Of a stretch of DNA of 64,000 nucleotides, positions 45,878 through 53,712 are shown piece by piece. Numbering within the stretch: the first letter of the stretch is position 1; every line of letters begins with the position of its first letter. The position numbers and the translations under genes were made by a program. The DNA comes from CAZJFH01 sp964545205 (GTDB taxonomy: Bacteria > Pseudomonadota > Alphaproteobacteria > Rhodospirillales > Magnetospirillaceae): NCBI GenBank assembly GCA_964545205.1, contig CAZJFH010000005.1:41518-105517 (forward strand), given 5' to 3'. Under the pieces are notes generated by a model. It was not told the origin of the DNA, ran no database searches, and saw only the letters and a program-made list of their open reading frames with translations.

Positions 45878-46414
45878 TTACTTCACGTAGATCTTGCCCA
45901 GCATGGTGTGATGGCCGACGCCGCAGAACTCGTTACAGACGATGGCGTGCTCGCCCTTCGTCGTCGGAGTCACGGTGATGACCATCTCGTAGCCGGGGTG
46001 GATCTGGAGGTTGATGTTGGTCGGCTGCAGCGAGAAGCCGTGCTGCCAGTCCATCGAGGACATGCGCAGGCGGTATTCCTTGCCCTGCTCCAGCTCGAGG
46101 ATCGGCCACCATTCCCAGAGACGTCCGATCAGGTAGACGTCGCTGCCCGGCGGCGGAGCGACCACCGGAATCCCGGCGGGCCCTTCCTCACGCACCTTGT
46201 ACTTCTCGACCATGGCCTCCGTCTTCTCCGCGAACTTCTCGGGCGAAATACGGTAGGCTTCGTTGCTCAGGTTCTGCTGCCCCGTCATGTGCCAGAACGG
46301 CATCATGAGGAACATGAACAGGCACCAGATGAAGGCGATGGCAACCCAGAGGATTTCAGCCCTCTCGACGGGTTCCTTCCACCAGATCCGTTGCTCCGGC
46401 GGAAAAATGCTCAT
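45878..46414 (-). CDS. CuA-containing subunit of the heme-copper reductase
   Basis: A 178-residue protein with one membrane segment (about 22-42) and a periplasmic cupredoxin domain. The CuA ligands are complete: His in DWQHGF, then C-N-E-F-C-G-V-G-H-x2-M (near 159-170). It should accept electrons from a periplasmic cytochrome c or cupredoxin and pass them to the catalytic subunit. Unlike standard subunit II it has a single membrane segment and an extra 50-residue linker rich in Glu/Lys and Pro. The Sco gene downstream is the likely CuA assembly factor. Confidence 0.85.
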   Translation of the reverse strand: MSIFPPEQRIWWKEPVERAEILWVAIAFIWCLFMFLMMPFWHMTGQQNLSNEAYRISPEKFAEKTEAMVEKYKVREEGPAGIPVVAPPPGSDVYLIGRLWEWWPILELEQGKEYRLRMSSMDWQHGFSLQPTNINLQIHPGYEMVITVTPTTKGEHAIVCNEFCGVGHHTMLGKIYVK

Positions 46415-46438
46415 GGTGTCCCCTCCCCTATCGGAAGA

Positions 46439-46615
46439 TCAATTGGCGATGGGGATGGAGACGACCTCCATTACCCCCCAAAGGGTATACGAAACCGTGG
46501 GAACCACGACCCCGACCAGCAGCAGGAACATCGGATTGTCCAGGATTTTCTGCATGAGCGGGATGTCGGATTCCGCAACCTCTTGGCTGGCCTCAGGGCC
46601 GGTGTTGGTTGCCAT
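46439..46615 (-). CDS. Small single-span membrane protein of the reductase operon
   Basis: A 58-residue protein with an acidic N-terminal tail and one membrane segment (about 29-50). GGAG eight bases upstream supports the start. It lies 24 bases before the CuA subunit gene, so it is probably a small structural subunit. I do not recognise a family. Confidence 0.6.
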   Translation of the reverse strand: MATNTGPEASQEVAESDIPLMQKILDNPMFLLLVGVVVPTVSYTLWGVMEVVSIPIAN

Positions 46616-46724
46616 GGTGTTCTCCAAAACTGTCGTGATGGCTCCCGGAAGAAGAGGCAAAAGGGTCCCCCGAAAGACCTCTCCTCCTTGTGCTAACGAG
46701 ACCACTGACCTCGCCGCTGGGGCA

Positions 46725-46738
46725 TTGACTTTGGTCAA
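46725..46738. promoter_or_regulatory. FNR/NNR-type box within the reductase operon leader
   Basis: TTGAC-TTTG-GTCAA, a perfect dyad of TTGAC half-sites, 110 bases before the small-subunit gene at 46615 and after the gene that ends at 46760. It may be a second promoter for the CuA and catalytic genes. Confidence 0.75.
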
Positions 46739-46759
46739 GGGGGTCGGTGGCCGCGCGAT

Positions 46760-46942
46760 TCAGCCCGGGGCGTATTCGTTCAGGGCCCCGAAGACCACGA
46801 CCGCGAGTACGAGAAGGATCCCGAAGAACACGAGCGAACGGTATTGCAGCCGCCGTCCCAGCCGTTGTTCGATCCGGTCCAGGATGAAATCGGCGGCGAC
46901 GTACAGGACGATGGCGGCGATTGTGAAATAGACGATTTCCAC
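46760..46942 (-). CDS. Small two-span membrane protein preceding the reductase genes
   Basis: A 60-residue protein with two hydrophobic segments (about 3-19 and 39-54) joined by a basic loop. The GTG start has GGAGG six bases upstream; earlier in-frame codons lack a ribosome binding site. It is the first gene of the reductase unit, with an FNR-type box 55 bases upstream. The function is unknown. Confidence 0.55.
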   Translation of the reverse strand: MEIVYFTIAAIVLYVAADFILDRIEQRLGRRLQYRSLVFFGILLVLAVVVFGALNEYAPG

Positions 46943-46996
46943 GGCGTCCTCCCCCACTGAGTGGCGCGATCCTGCCCCGGCGGCGGCCGCTCCACC

Positions 46997-47010
46997 TTGA
47001 CCGCCATCAA
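46997..47010. promoter_or_regulatory. FNR/NNR-type box between the reductase operon and the NIT chemoreceptor
   Basis: TTGAC-CGCC-ATCAA lies 55 bases before the minus-strand GTG at 46942 and about 120 bases before the plus-strand chemoreceptor start at 47130. It could act on either or both divergent units. Confidence 0.78.
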
Positions 47011-47129
47011 GCGGCCCGGCTCCGACAACCATCGGGCGTTCGGGCGGCGGCTTAATGTTTTATTATCTTTCAAACTGGCATGGTACCGGGTGGCGTCGTG
47101 ATACACAAAGTGGCCGGGAGGCGTGCGAG

Positions 47130-49169
47130 ATGTTGCAAGATCGGCGAATCGGGATCCGGATTCTGTTGGCGATGGCCATACCGGTGCTCGGCCTGCTCGC
47201 CTTCTCCGGCTGGCTGGTGGCGGAGAAGTGGCAGGTGCGCCGCGACGTGGTGCGCCTCGAGCAGCTCGCCGCCTTCGCCGGCGACGTCAGCGCGCTGGTG
47301 CACGAACTCCAGCGCGAGCGCGGCGCCTCGGCCCTGTTCCTCGGCTCGAAGGGCCAGCAGTTCGGCGCCGAGCTCGGCCAGCAGCGCCGCCGGACCGACG
47401 CCGCCCTGGCCGGCTTCACCGCCGCCGCCGCCGATCTGACCGCCGACGGCGCGGTCGGGGCGGGACTCGCGGCGGCGCGCAAGGATCTCGGCGCCCTGGC
47501 CGCCCAGCGCGGCAAGGTCGACGACCTGTCGGCGGTCCTCAAGGACACCGTCGGCTTCTACACCGGCACCATCTCGCATCTGCTCGAGATCGTCAGCGAA
47601 CTGGCGCGGGTCAGCCCCGACACCGGCGTCAGCGGCATGATCTCGGCCTACGTCAATCTGATGCAGGGCAAGGAGCGCGCCGGCATCGAGCGCGCGGTCG
47701 GATCGGCCGGCTTCGCCGCCGGACGCTTCGAGCCCGAGCTGTACCGGCGCTTCGTGGCGCTGGCCGCCGAGCAGCAGGCGTTCTTCGCGGTGTTCCGCAG
47801 CTTCGCCGACCGCGGCCAGGTCGAGTTCTTCGCCGCCGCGATGGCCGGGCCGGCCTCGGAGGGCGTCGCCCGGATGCGCAAGGCGGCCTACGACAGCATC
47901 GCCAGCGGCGACACCGGCGGCGTGGCCGCCCCGGACTGGTTCGCCACCAGCACCAAGCGAATCGACGCGATGAAGACGGTCGAGGACCGGGTCGCCCAGG
48001 ATCTGCGCGCGCTCGCCGCCAAGGTCGGCGCCGCGGCGAATCAGGCGCTGTGGACCGCGGTGGGCGCGGTCGCGGTGCTGCTGCTGGTCGCGGTCGCGCT
48101 CGGCCGCGCCATCGTCCGCGGCATCACGGTGCCGATCGAGCGGCTGACGGAGGTGATGGAGCATCTCGCCCAGGGCGACGCCTCGATCGAGGTCGTCGGC
48201 ACCGGGCGCGGCGACGAGATCGGCGCGATGTCGCGCTCGGTCGAGGTCTTCAGGGAAAACAAGCTGCGCGCCGACGCGATGGCCGAGGAACGCCGGCAGG
48301 AGGAAGAGGCCAAGGAGCGCCGGCGGATCGAAGTCGAGCGGCTGGTGCAGCAGTTCGACGCCGGCGTCTCGGGCGTGCTCGAGGGGCTGGCCGCGGCGGC
48401 CGGCCAGATGCGCGCCACCGCCGAGGGCATGTCGGCCACCGCCGAGGAGACGTCGCGCCAGGCGACCGCCGTCGCGGCCGCCGCCGACCAGGCGTCGAGC
48501 AACGTCCAGACGGTCGCGTCGGCGGCCGAGGAGCTGTCGGCCTCGATCAACGAGATCGGCATCCAGGTCACCCGCTCGGCGGAGATGTCGCAGCACGCCG
48601 TCGGCCAGGCCGAGGCGACCAACGAGACGGTCGGCGGCCTCGCCACCGCGACCCAGCGCATCGGCGAGATCGTCACCCTGATCACCGACATCGCCAGCCA
48701 GACCAACCTGCTGGCGCTCAACGCCACCATCGAGGCGGCCCGCGCCGGCGAGGCCGGCAAGGGCTTCGCGGTGGTCGCCAACGAGGTCAAGAACCTGGCC
48801 AACCAGACCGCGCGCGCCACCGAGGAGATCGCGACCCAGATCGGCGCCGTGCAGTCGGCGACCGGCGACGCCGTCGACGCGATCCAGGGCATCACCGGCA
48901 CCATCCGCCAGATCAGCCAGATCGCCTCGACGATCGCCGCGGCGGTCGAGGAGCAGACCGCCGCGACGCAGGAGATCGCCCGCAACGTCCAGCAGGCGGC
49001 GACCGGCACCCACGAGGTCACCGGCAACATCGCCGGCGTGACCGAGGCCGCCGGCGAGGCCGGCCGCGCCGCCGACCAGGTGCTCGAGTCCTCGACCACC
49101 CTGGCCAGCCAGGCCGAGACGCTGCGCGGCACCGTCGGAGCGTTCCTGCACGGAATCCGCCAGAACTGA
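47130..49169 (+). CDS. Methyl-accepting chemotaxis protein with nitrate/nitrite-sensing (NIT) domain
   Basis: A 679-residue transducer. Membrane segment 1 (about 12-33) is followed by a periplasmic NIT domain whose signature ELQRERGASALFLGSKG (about 62-78) is clear. Segment 2 (about 312-332), a HAMP domain (RGITVPIERLTEVMEHLAQGD, about 335-355) and the cytoplasmic signalling helix follow, with the hairpin near a TDIASQTNLLALNATIEA-type block (about 525-545). NIT domains sense nitrate or nitrite, so the cell may swim toward respiratory electron acceptors. GGGAGG precedes the ATG. It is divergent from the reductase operon and may share an FNR-type box with it. Confidence 0.87.
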   Translation: MLQDRRIGIRILLAMAIPVLGLLAFSGWLVAEKWQVRRDVVRLEQLAAFAGDVSALVHELQRERGASALFLGSKGQQFGAELGQQRRRTDAALAGFTAAAADLTADGAVGAGLAAARKDLGALAAQRGKVDDLSAVLKDTVGFYTGTISHLLEIVSELARVSPDTGVSGMISAYVNLMQGKERAGIERAVGSAGFAAGRFEPELYRRFVALAAEQQAFFAVFRSFADRGQVEFFAAAMAGPASEGVARMRKAAYDSIASGDTGGVAAPDWFATSTKRIDAMKTVEDRVAQDLRALAAKVGAAANQALWTAVGAVAVLLLVAVALGRAIVRGITVPIERLTEVMEHLAQGDASIEVVGTGRGDEIGAMSRSVEVFRENKLRADAMAEERRQEEEAKERRRIEVERLVQQFDAGVSGVLEGLAAAAGQMRATAEGMSATAEETSRQATAVAAAADQASSNVQTVASAAEELSASINEIGIQVTRSAEMSQHAVGQAEATNETVGGLATATQRIGEIVTLITDIASQTNLLALNATIEAARAGEAGKGFAVVANEVKNLANQTARATEEIATQIGAVQSATGDAVDAIQGITGTIRQISQIASTIAAAVEEQTAATQEIARNVQQAATGTHEVTGNIAGVTEAAGEAGRAADQVLESSTTLASQAETLRGTVGAFLHGIRQN

Positions 49170-49173
49170 CGCC

Positions 49174-49194
49174 GGTGCGACGGAATGTCGCACC
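49174..49194 (+). terminator. Hairpin after the NIT chemoreceptor gene
   Basis: Arms GGTGCGAC and GTCGCACC flank a GGAAT loop, four bases after the stop codon. No U-tract follows, so termination is uncertain. Confidence 0.45.
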
Positions 49195-49660
49195 CCCTCC
49201 GCGCGCCGTCGTCGCGGCGCGACGGGCGGAAAGCTCGCCAAATAATCGTCCCGGCCTGACGGGGCGCCGGCAAGTCGCTTGCAGTCGTATTCGCCCGGAA
49301 TCCTGACGCCAGGCAGGAGACCGGGCGATTCCATTTTCCGCAGCGCCAAGTCCTTTCGCGCCGGAAGCCGGCCGAAGTACCGCGCGCCCCACGATGAATT
49401 CCTTTGCTGGTCGAAAACGAGACGGCGTTGCTGTCCGACATCGATCCGACTGCTGGCGCCGAAGTTGATCAAAGTCAAGGTGGGGCCGGCTGGGCCGGCG
49501 CTAGATGATCCCGACCATGAACAGGGCCCGCCTTGCATGCGGACCCGCGGCTGCGTCGAGGGGCGGGGCCGGGCCGCGAGGCGGGTCGAGAGGGAAGAGT
49601 TCGCAATTCTGGTTATGGCAAAGACGCCGGGCGGCAAGTGCCGGCGGGAGGGGAGTCTTT
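49195..49660. other. Long leader upstream of the NapC fusion gene
   Basis: These 466 bases contain the FNR-type box at 49465-49478 and a GGGAGGGGAG ribosome binding site just before 49661. I see no convincing gene or structured RNA in the rest; the upstream 200 bases are merely GC-rich. Confidence 0.5.
49465..49478. promoter_or_regulatory. FNR/NNR-type box upstream of the NapC fusion gene
   Basis: TTGAT-CAAA-GTCAA, one base from the FNR consensus. It lies 183 bases before the ATG at 49661, further than usual, so a leader of about 140 bases is expected. Confidence 0.75.
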
Positions 49661-52393
49661 ATGGCTGGAAAGAGCCTGTTCAAGCGGCTGATGAGCATGA
49701 GGATTCTGGGCGCCTCGATCGGCGGCGCCGCGGTGATCTTCGTCGGCGGCATCGTCGCGTGGGGTGGCTTCAACACCGCGATGGAAGCCACCAACACGAT
49801 GGAGTTCTGCATCTCCTGTCACGAGATGGAAGACACCGTCTACCAGGAGTACAAGCAGACGGTGCACTACGAGAACCGCACCGGCGTGCGGGCGACGTGC
49901 CCGGACTGCCATGTGCCGGATCCGTGGGTGCACAAGATCGTCCGCAAGATCAAGGCCAGCAAGGAGCTCTGGCACAAGGCCCTGGGAACCATCAGCACGC
50001 CCGAGAAGTTCGAGGCCAAGCGCGCGATCCTCGCCAACAACGAGTGGGAGCGCATGAAGGCGACCAACTCGCGCGAGTGCCGCAACTGCCATAGCTTCAC
50101 GGCGATGAAGGGCGACGCCCAGAAGCGCCGCGCCGCCAAGCAGCACGAGACCGCGATCGCCGACGGCCAGACCTGCATCGACTGCCACAAGGGCATCGCC
50201 CACCGCAAGCCGAACGAGGACGGAACGCCGCTGCCGACCTGGGCCGAGCACCAGAAGCAGGAACGCGAGCGCCTCGCCGCGCTGGCCGCCGCCAAGGCCG
50301 CCGCCGAGAAGGCCGAGGCCGAAGCCGCCGCGGCGGCCGCGAAGGCCAAGGCCGTGCAGGCTTCGCTGACCACCGCCGCTCCGGCCGCCGCCGGCCCCGC
50401 CGCCGCCGCGGGCGCCCCGGCGATCGACTGGGACGCCATCGAAGGCCGCGAGGTCAAGCTGCTCTATCCCGGCCACACCTCGTACGAATGGGTCCAGAAC
50501 GGCCCGCAGCACGGGGGCGCCCGCGCCTACAAGAAGGGCGAGCCCTGCTCGGGCTGCCACGAGGGCGAGCAGTTCGACATGGGCAAGAAGATGGTCACCG
50601 GCGAGAAGGCCGAGAACCAGCCGATCCCCGGCAAGGCGCCCGGCGTGCCGCTGACCGTCAAGGCCGCCCATGACGGCACCAACCTGTACATGCGCTTCGC
50701 CTGGCCGGTCGGCGCCCACGTGCCGGTGCCCTTCGCCGAGGGCGGCAAGATGGACGCCGAGAACGAGGCCAAGCTGGCGCTGATGATCGACGGCGGCAAG
50801 GTCGAGCGGGCCGATCTGTCGGGCTGCTGGCAGACCTGCCACTCCGACGCCCGCTCGATGCCCGACGCGCCCGACGCCGAGAAGATGAAGGCGCTGGCCG
50901 ACCGCCTCGACGTCAGCCAGGGCGTCACCAAGTACCTGCCCTCGACCCGCACCGAGATCGAGATCTCGGGCAACCCGCAGGGCGGCTGGGACAAGCTGAA
51001 GCCGCAGGCCGAACTCGACCAGGCGTTCAAGGACGGCGTGTTCCTCGACCTGCTGCGCTGGAAGTCCGGCAACGGCGGCGTCTCCGAGGACGGCTACGTC
51101 GCGGCCCAGCGCGTCATGGACGGCGGCCAGGGCGTCAGCTTCGTCGGCACCAAGCAGGGCGACCAGTGGGTCGTCACCATGACCCGCAAGCTGCAGTCGG
51201 ACGCGCCCGGCGACGTCTCGATCGCGCCCGGCCAGACCTACACCGTCGGCTTCGCGGTTCACGACGACTTCTCCGACGCCCGCTTCCACCACGTCTCGAT
51301 CGACTACCGCCTGGCGCTCGACAATCCCGACGTCGAGATCAACGCGGTCAAGATCGACGCCCCGGCCGCCGCGGCGGCCCCGGCCCAGACCGGCGCGGTG
51401 ACCGCCACCCCGGCGGCCGCCACCGCCGCCGCCGCTCCGGCGGCCGGCGGCTCGGTGGACTGGAGCAAGGCCAGCGAGAAGGAGGTCGCGCTCCTCTATC
51501 CCGGCCAGACCTCCTACGAATGGGTGCTGGAAGGCACCGACCACGGCGGCGCCCGCGCCTACGCCAAGAAGGGCGAGCTGTGCTCGGGCTGCCACGAGGG
51601 CGAGCAGGCCGACATGGGCAACCGCATGGTCACCGGCGAGAAGGCCGAGGAGACCCCGATCCCCGGCAAGCCCGGCGGCCTGCCGATGACCGTGCGCGCC
51701 ACCCACGACGCCGAGAACCTGTACATGCGGTTCGAGTTCCCGGCCAATCCGCACGTGCCGGTGCCCTTCGCCGAGGGCGGCAAGATGGATCCCGAGAACG
51801 AGGTCAAGCTGGCGCTGATGATCGACGGCGGCAACGTGCCCGACGCCGACCGCTCGGCATGCTGGCAGAGCTGCCACCACGACGCCCGCTCGATGCCGCA
51901 TGCCCCGGCCGACCCGTCGGCTCTCAAGGACCGTCTGAACGTCGCCGACGGCGTCACCAAGTACCTGCCCGGCACCCGCACCGAGATCGCCGTCGACAAT
52001 TCGGCGAATCCGCGCGGCGGCTGGGACAAGCTGAAGCCGGCCGAGGAGATCGAGAAGATGTTCGGCGAGGGCTACTTCCTCGACCTGCTGCGCTGGAAGT
52101 CCGGCAACGGCGGCGTCTCGGAAGACGGCTACGTCGCGGCCGAGCGCGTCATGGACGGCGGCCAGGGCGTCACCTTCTCGGGCGAGAAGCAGGGCGACAA
52201 GTGGGTGGTCACGATGACGCGCAAGCTGAAGTCGGACGCGCCCGGCGACGTCTCGATCGAGCCCGGCAAGACCTACACCGTCGGTTTCGCCGTGCACGAC
52301 GATCACAGCGACGCCCGGTTCCACCACGTGTCGCTGGACTACACCCTGGCGCTCGACAACCCCGACGCGGCGATCAACGCCCCCGCCCAGTAA
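49661..52393 (+). CDS. NapC/NirT-type cytochrome c fused to two ethylbenzene-dehydrogenase-like heme domains
   Basis: A 910-residue membrane-anchored multiheme protein. An anchor (about 15-36) is followed by a NapC/NirT domain with four CxxCH sites (Cys50, 80, 140, 172) that takes electrons from quinol. A coiled Ala/Lys/Glu linker (about 200-250) leads to two homologous copies (about 255-568 and 598-910) of the heme-binding fold found in ethylbenzene dehydrogenase gamma and DMSO-reductase-like enzymes. Each copy has one CxxCH (Cys296, 641) and one unusual CX3CH (Cys389, 734). The protein probably passes quinol electrons to the periplasmic nitrogen-oxide reductases. GGGAGGGGAG precedes the start. 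Confidence 0.85.
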   Translation: MAGKSLFKRLMSMRILGASIGGAAVIFVGGIVAWGGFNTAMEATNTMEFCISCHEMEDTVYQEYKQTVHYENRTGVRATCPDCHVPDPWVHKIVRKIKASKELWHKALGTISTPEKFEAKRAILANNEWERMKATNSRECRNCHSFTAMKGDAQKRRAAKQHETAIADGQTCIDCHKGIAHRKPNEDGTPLPTWAEHQKQERERLAALAAAKAAAEKAEAEAAAAAAKAKAVQASLTTAAPAAAGPAAAAGAPAIDWDAIEGREVKLLYPGHTSYEWVQNGPQHGGARAYKKGEPCSGCHEGEQFDMGKKMVTGEKAENQPIPGKAPGVPLTVKAAHDGTNLYMRFAWPVGAHVPVPFAEGGKMDAENEAKLALMIDGGKVERADLSGCWQTCHSDARSMPDAPDAEKMKALADRLDVSQGVTKYLPSTRTEIEISGNPQGGWDKLKPQAELDQAFKDGVFLDLLRWKSGNGGVSEDGYVAAQRVMDGGQGVSFVGTKQGDQWVVTMTRKLQSDAPGDVSIAPGQTYTVGFAVHDDFSDARFHHVSIDYRLALDNPDVEINAVKIDAPAAAAAPAQTGAVTATPAAATAAAAPAAGGSVDWSKASEKEVALLYPGQTSYEWVLEGTDHGGARAYAKKGELCSGCHEGEQADMGNRMVTGEKAEETPIPGKPGGLPMTVRATHDAENLYMRFEFPANPHVPVPFAEGGKMDPENEVKLALMIDGGNVPDADRSACWQSCHHDARSMPHAPADPSALKDRLNVADGVTKYLPGTRTEIAVDNSANPRGGWDKLKPAEEIEKMFGEGYFLDLLRWKSGNGGVSEDGYVAAERVMDGGQGVTFSGEKQGDKWVVTMTRKLKSDAPGDVSIEPGKTYTVGFAVHDDHSDARFHHVSLDYTLALDNPDAAINAPAQ

Positions 52394-52419
52394 CGGCGGC
52401 GCCGGTCCCGCACTTGACG

Positions 52420-52457
52420 CCCCGCACGGCCCGCCGGCCGTGCGGGGTATGTCTTTT
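52420..52457 (+). terminator. Intrinsic terminator after the NapC fusion gene
   Basis: A 12-base-pair stem (CCCCGCACGGCC / GGCCGTGCGGGG) with a CGCC loop is followed by TATGTCTTTT. It separates the NapC fusion from the nir genes, which have their own box. Confidence 0.85.
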
Positions 52458-52482
52458 CCGGGGCTGCGTCCGGCGGCCCTGC

Positions 52483-52496
52483 TTGATATACGTCAA
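52483..52496. promoter_or_regulatory. FNR/NNR-type box upstream of nirE
   Basis: TTGAT-ATAC-GTCAA, 94 bases before the nirE ATG and directly after the preceding terminator, so it probably controls the whole nirECFDLGH unit. Confidence 0.8.
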
Positions 52497-52589
52497 GGTG
52501 CCGGCCGGTGCGCGAAGACGATAATCGTTCCATGGAAAAGCGCGGATTTCCTGGGGAGGGAGCCGCGGATGCGAGGGGGAGGCTGCAGC

Positions 52590-53381
52590 ATGACCGGGTG
52601 CGTTTACCTCGTCGGCGCCGGTCCGGGAGATCCGGAACTGTTGACGGTCAAGGCGGTGCGCCTGCTGCGCCAGGCCGAGGTGGTGGTCTACGACCGCCTG
52701 GTCTCCGACGAGGTGCTGGATCTGGTGCCGCGCGGCGCCGCCCGGCTGTTCGTCGGCAAGTCGACCGGACGCCACACCCTGCCGCAGAACGAGATCAACC
52801 AGTTGCTGGTCGACGTCGCCCGCTCGGGCAAGCGCGTGGTGCGGCTCAAGGGCGGCGATCCGTTCGTCTTCGGCCGCGGCTCGGAAGAGGCGCAGCATCT
52901 GGCGGCGCACGGCATCCGCTTCGAGGTGGTGCCCGGCGTCACCGCGGCCTCGGGCTGCACGGCGGCGGCCAACATCCCGCTGACCCATCGCGGGGTCGCC
53001 ACCAGCGTGCGCTACGTCACCGGCCATGCCCGCGAGGACGGGGCGCTGAACCTGGACTGGCGCGGCTTGGCCGATCCCGACACCACGCTGGTCGTCTACA
53101 TGGGTCTCGGCATGCTGCCGCACATCTGCGGCAAGCTGATCGAGGCCGGCCTGCCCGGCGACACGCCGGTCGCCGCCATCGCCGAGGGCACGACGCCGCG
53201 CCAGCGCACCGTCGTCGCCAAGCTGTCGGACGTCTGTGCCGCGGTCGAGGACGCGCGGCTCGAGGCGCCGGTGCTGTTCGTGATCGGCCGCGTCGTCGAC
53301 CTCGCCGCCGTGCTGGCGCCCGCGCGCAGCAAGTCCGCACCCGTCAAGGTGCGTCTCGAGGAGTATGTGGTCGGTGTTTAG
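52590..53381 (+). CDS. nirE: Uroporphyrinogen-III C-methyltransferase NirE
   Basis: A 263-residue SAM-dependent methyltransferase converting uroporphyrinogen III to precorrin-2, the first step toward heme d1. Motifs: YLVGAGPGDPELLTVKAV-type (about 5-22), YDRLVSDEVL near 38-47, VRLKGGDPFVFGRG (about 85-98) and VVPGVTAASG near 115-124. It could also serve siroheme or cobalamin synthesis, but it leads the nir cluster and is coupled to nirC. GGGGGAGG precedes the ATG; an ATG seven codons earlier is also possible. Confidence 0.92.
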   Translation: MTGCVYLVGAGPGDPELLTVKAVRLLRQAEVVVYDRLVSDEVLDLVPRGAARLFVGKSTGRHTLPQNEINQLLVDVARSGKRVVRLKGGDPFVFGRGSEEAQHLAAHGIRFEVVPGVTAASGCTAAANIPLTHRGVATSVRYVTGHAREDGALNLDWRGLADPDTTLVVYMGLGMLPHICGKLIEAGLPGDTPVAAIAEGTTPRQRTVVAKLSDVCAAVEDARLEAPVLFVIGRVVDLAAVLAPARSKSAPVKVRLEEYVVGV

Positions 53382-53712
53382 GACACTCTCTGCCGTCGCC
53401 GCCGTGCTGGCGGTCGGCGGCGCGACGGTGGCCGGCGCGGCGTTGGCCGACCCGGCACCGGAACGCCAGAAGCAACTGCTGTATCTTCTGGTCCAGGACT
53501 GCGGTTCGTGCCACGGTCTGACGCTGAAGGGCGGGCTCGGCCCGGCGCTGCTGCCGAAGACCCTGGCCGACAAGCCCGACGACATGCTGGTCGACACCAT
53601 CCTGTACGGCCGTCCCGGCACGCCGATGCCGCCCTGGGAATTCTCGATCTCGCCGGCCGAGGCGCAGTGGCTGGTCGATCGTCTGCGGAGTGGAAACGTT
53701 CATGGTTCGTAG
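53365..53712 (+). CDS. nirC: Cytochrome c NirC
   Basis: A 115-residue periplasmic c-type cytochrome. A signal peptide (about 1-28) is followed by one CxxCH (CGSCH, 46-50) and a distal Met in GTPMPPW. NirC proteins can give electrons to nitrite reductase and are needed in heme d1 maturation. The gene overlaps nirE by 17 bases and nirF follows, so all three are translated in step. The start is the ATG in GAGGAGTATG, with the Shine-Dalgarno unusually close. Confidence 0.88.
   Translation: MWSVFRTLSAVAAVLAVGGATVAGAALADPAPERQKQLLYLLVQDCGSCHGLTLKGGLGPALLPKTLADKPDDMLVDTILYGRPGTPMPPWEFSISPAEAQWLVDRLRSGNVHGS

Noticed and set aside
44164..46414. Ordinary aa3 or cbb3 cytochrome c oxidase
   Set aside because: The cross-linked Tyr is absent in both possible positions, there is no subunit III or CcoO, and the unit carries FNR-type boxes in a nitrogen-oxide setting.
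49613..52327. A 904-codon minus-strand open frame opposite the NapC fusion
   Set aside because: Same reason: the plus strand has heme motifs and a signal anchor, while the minus frame is low-complexity and lacks a ribosome binding site.
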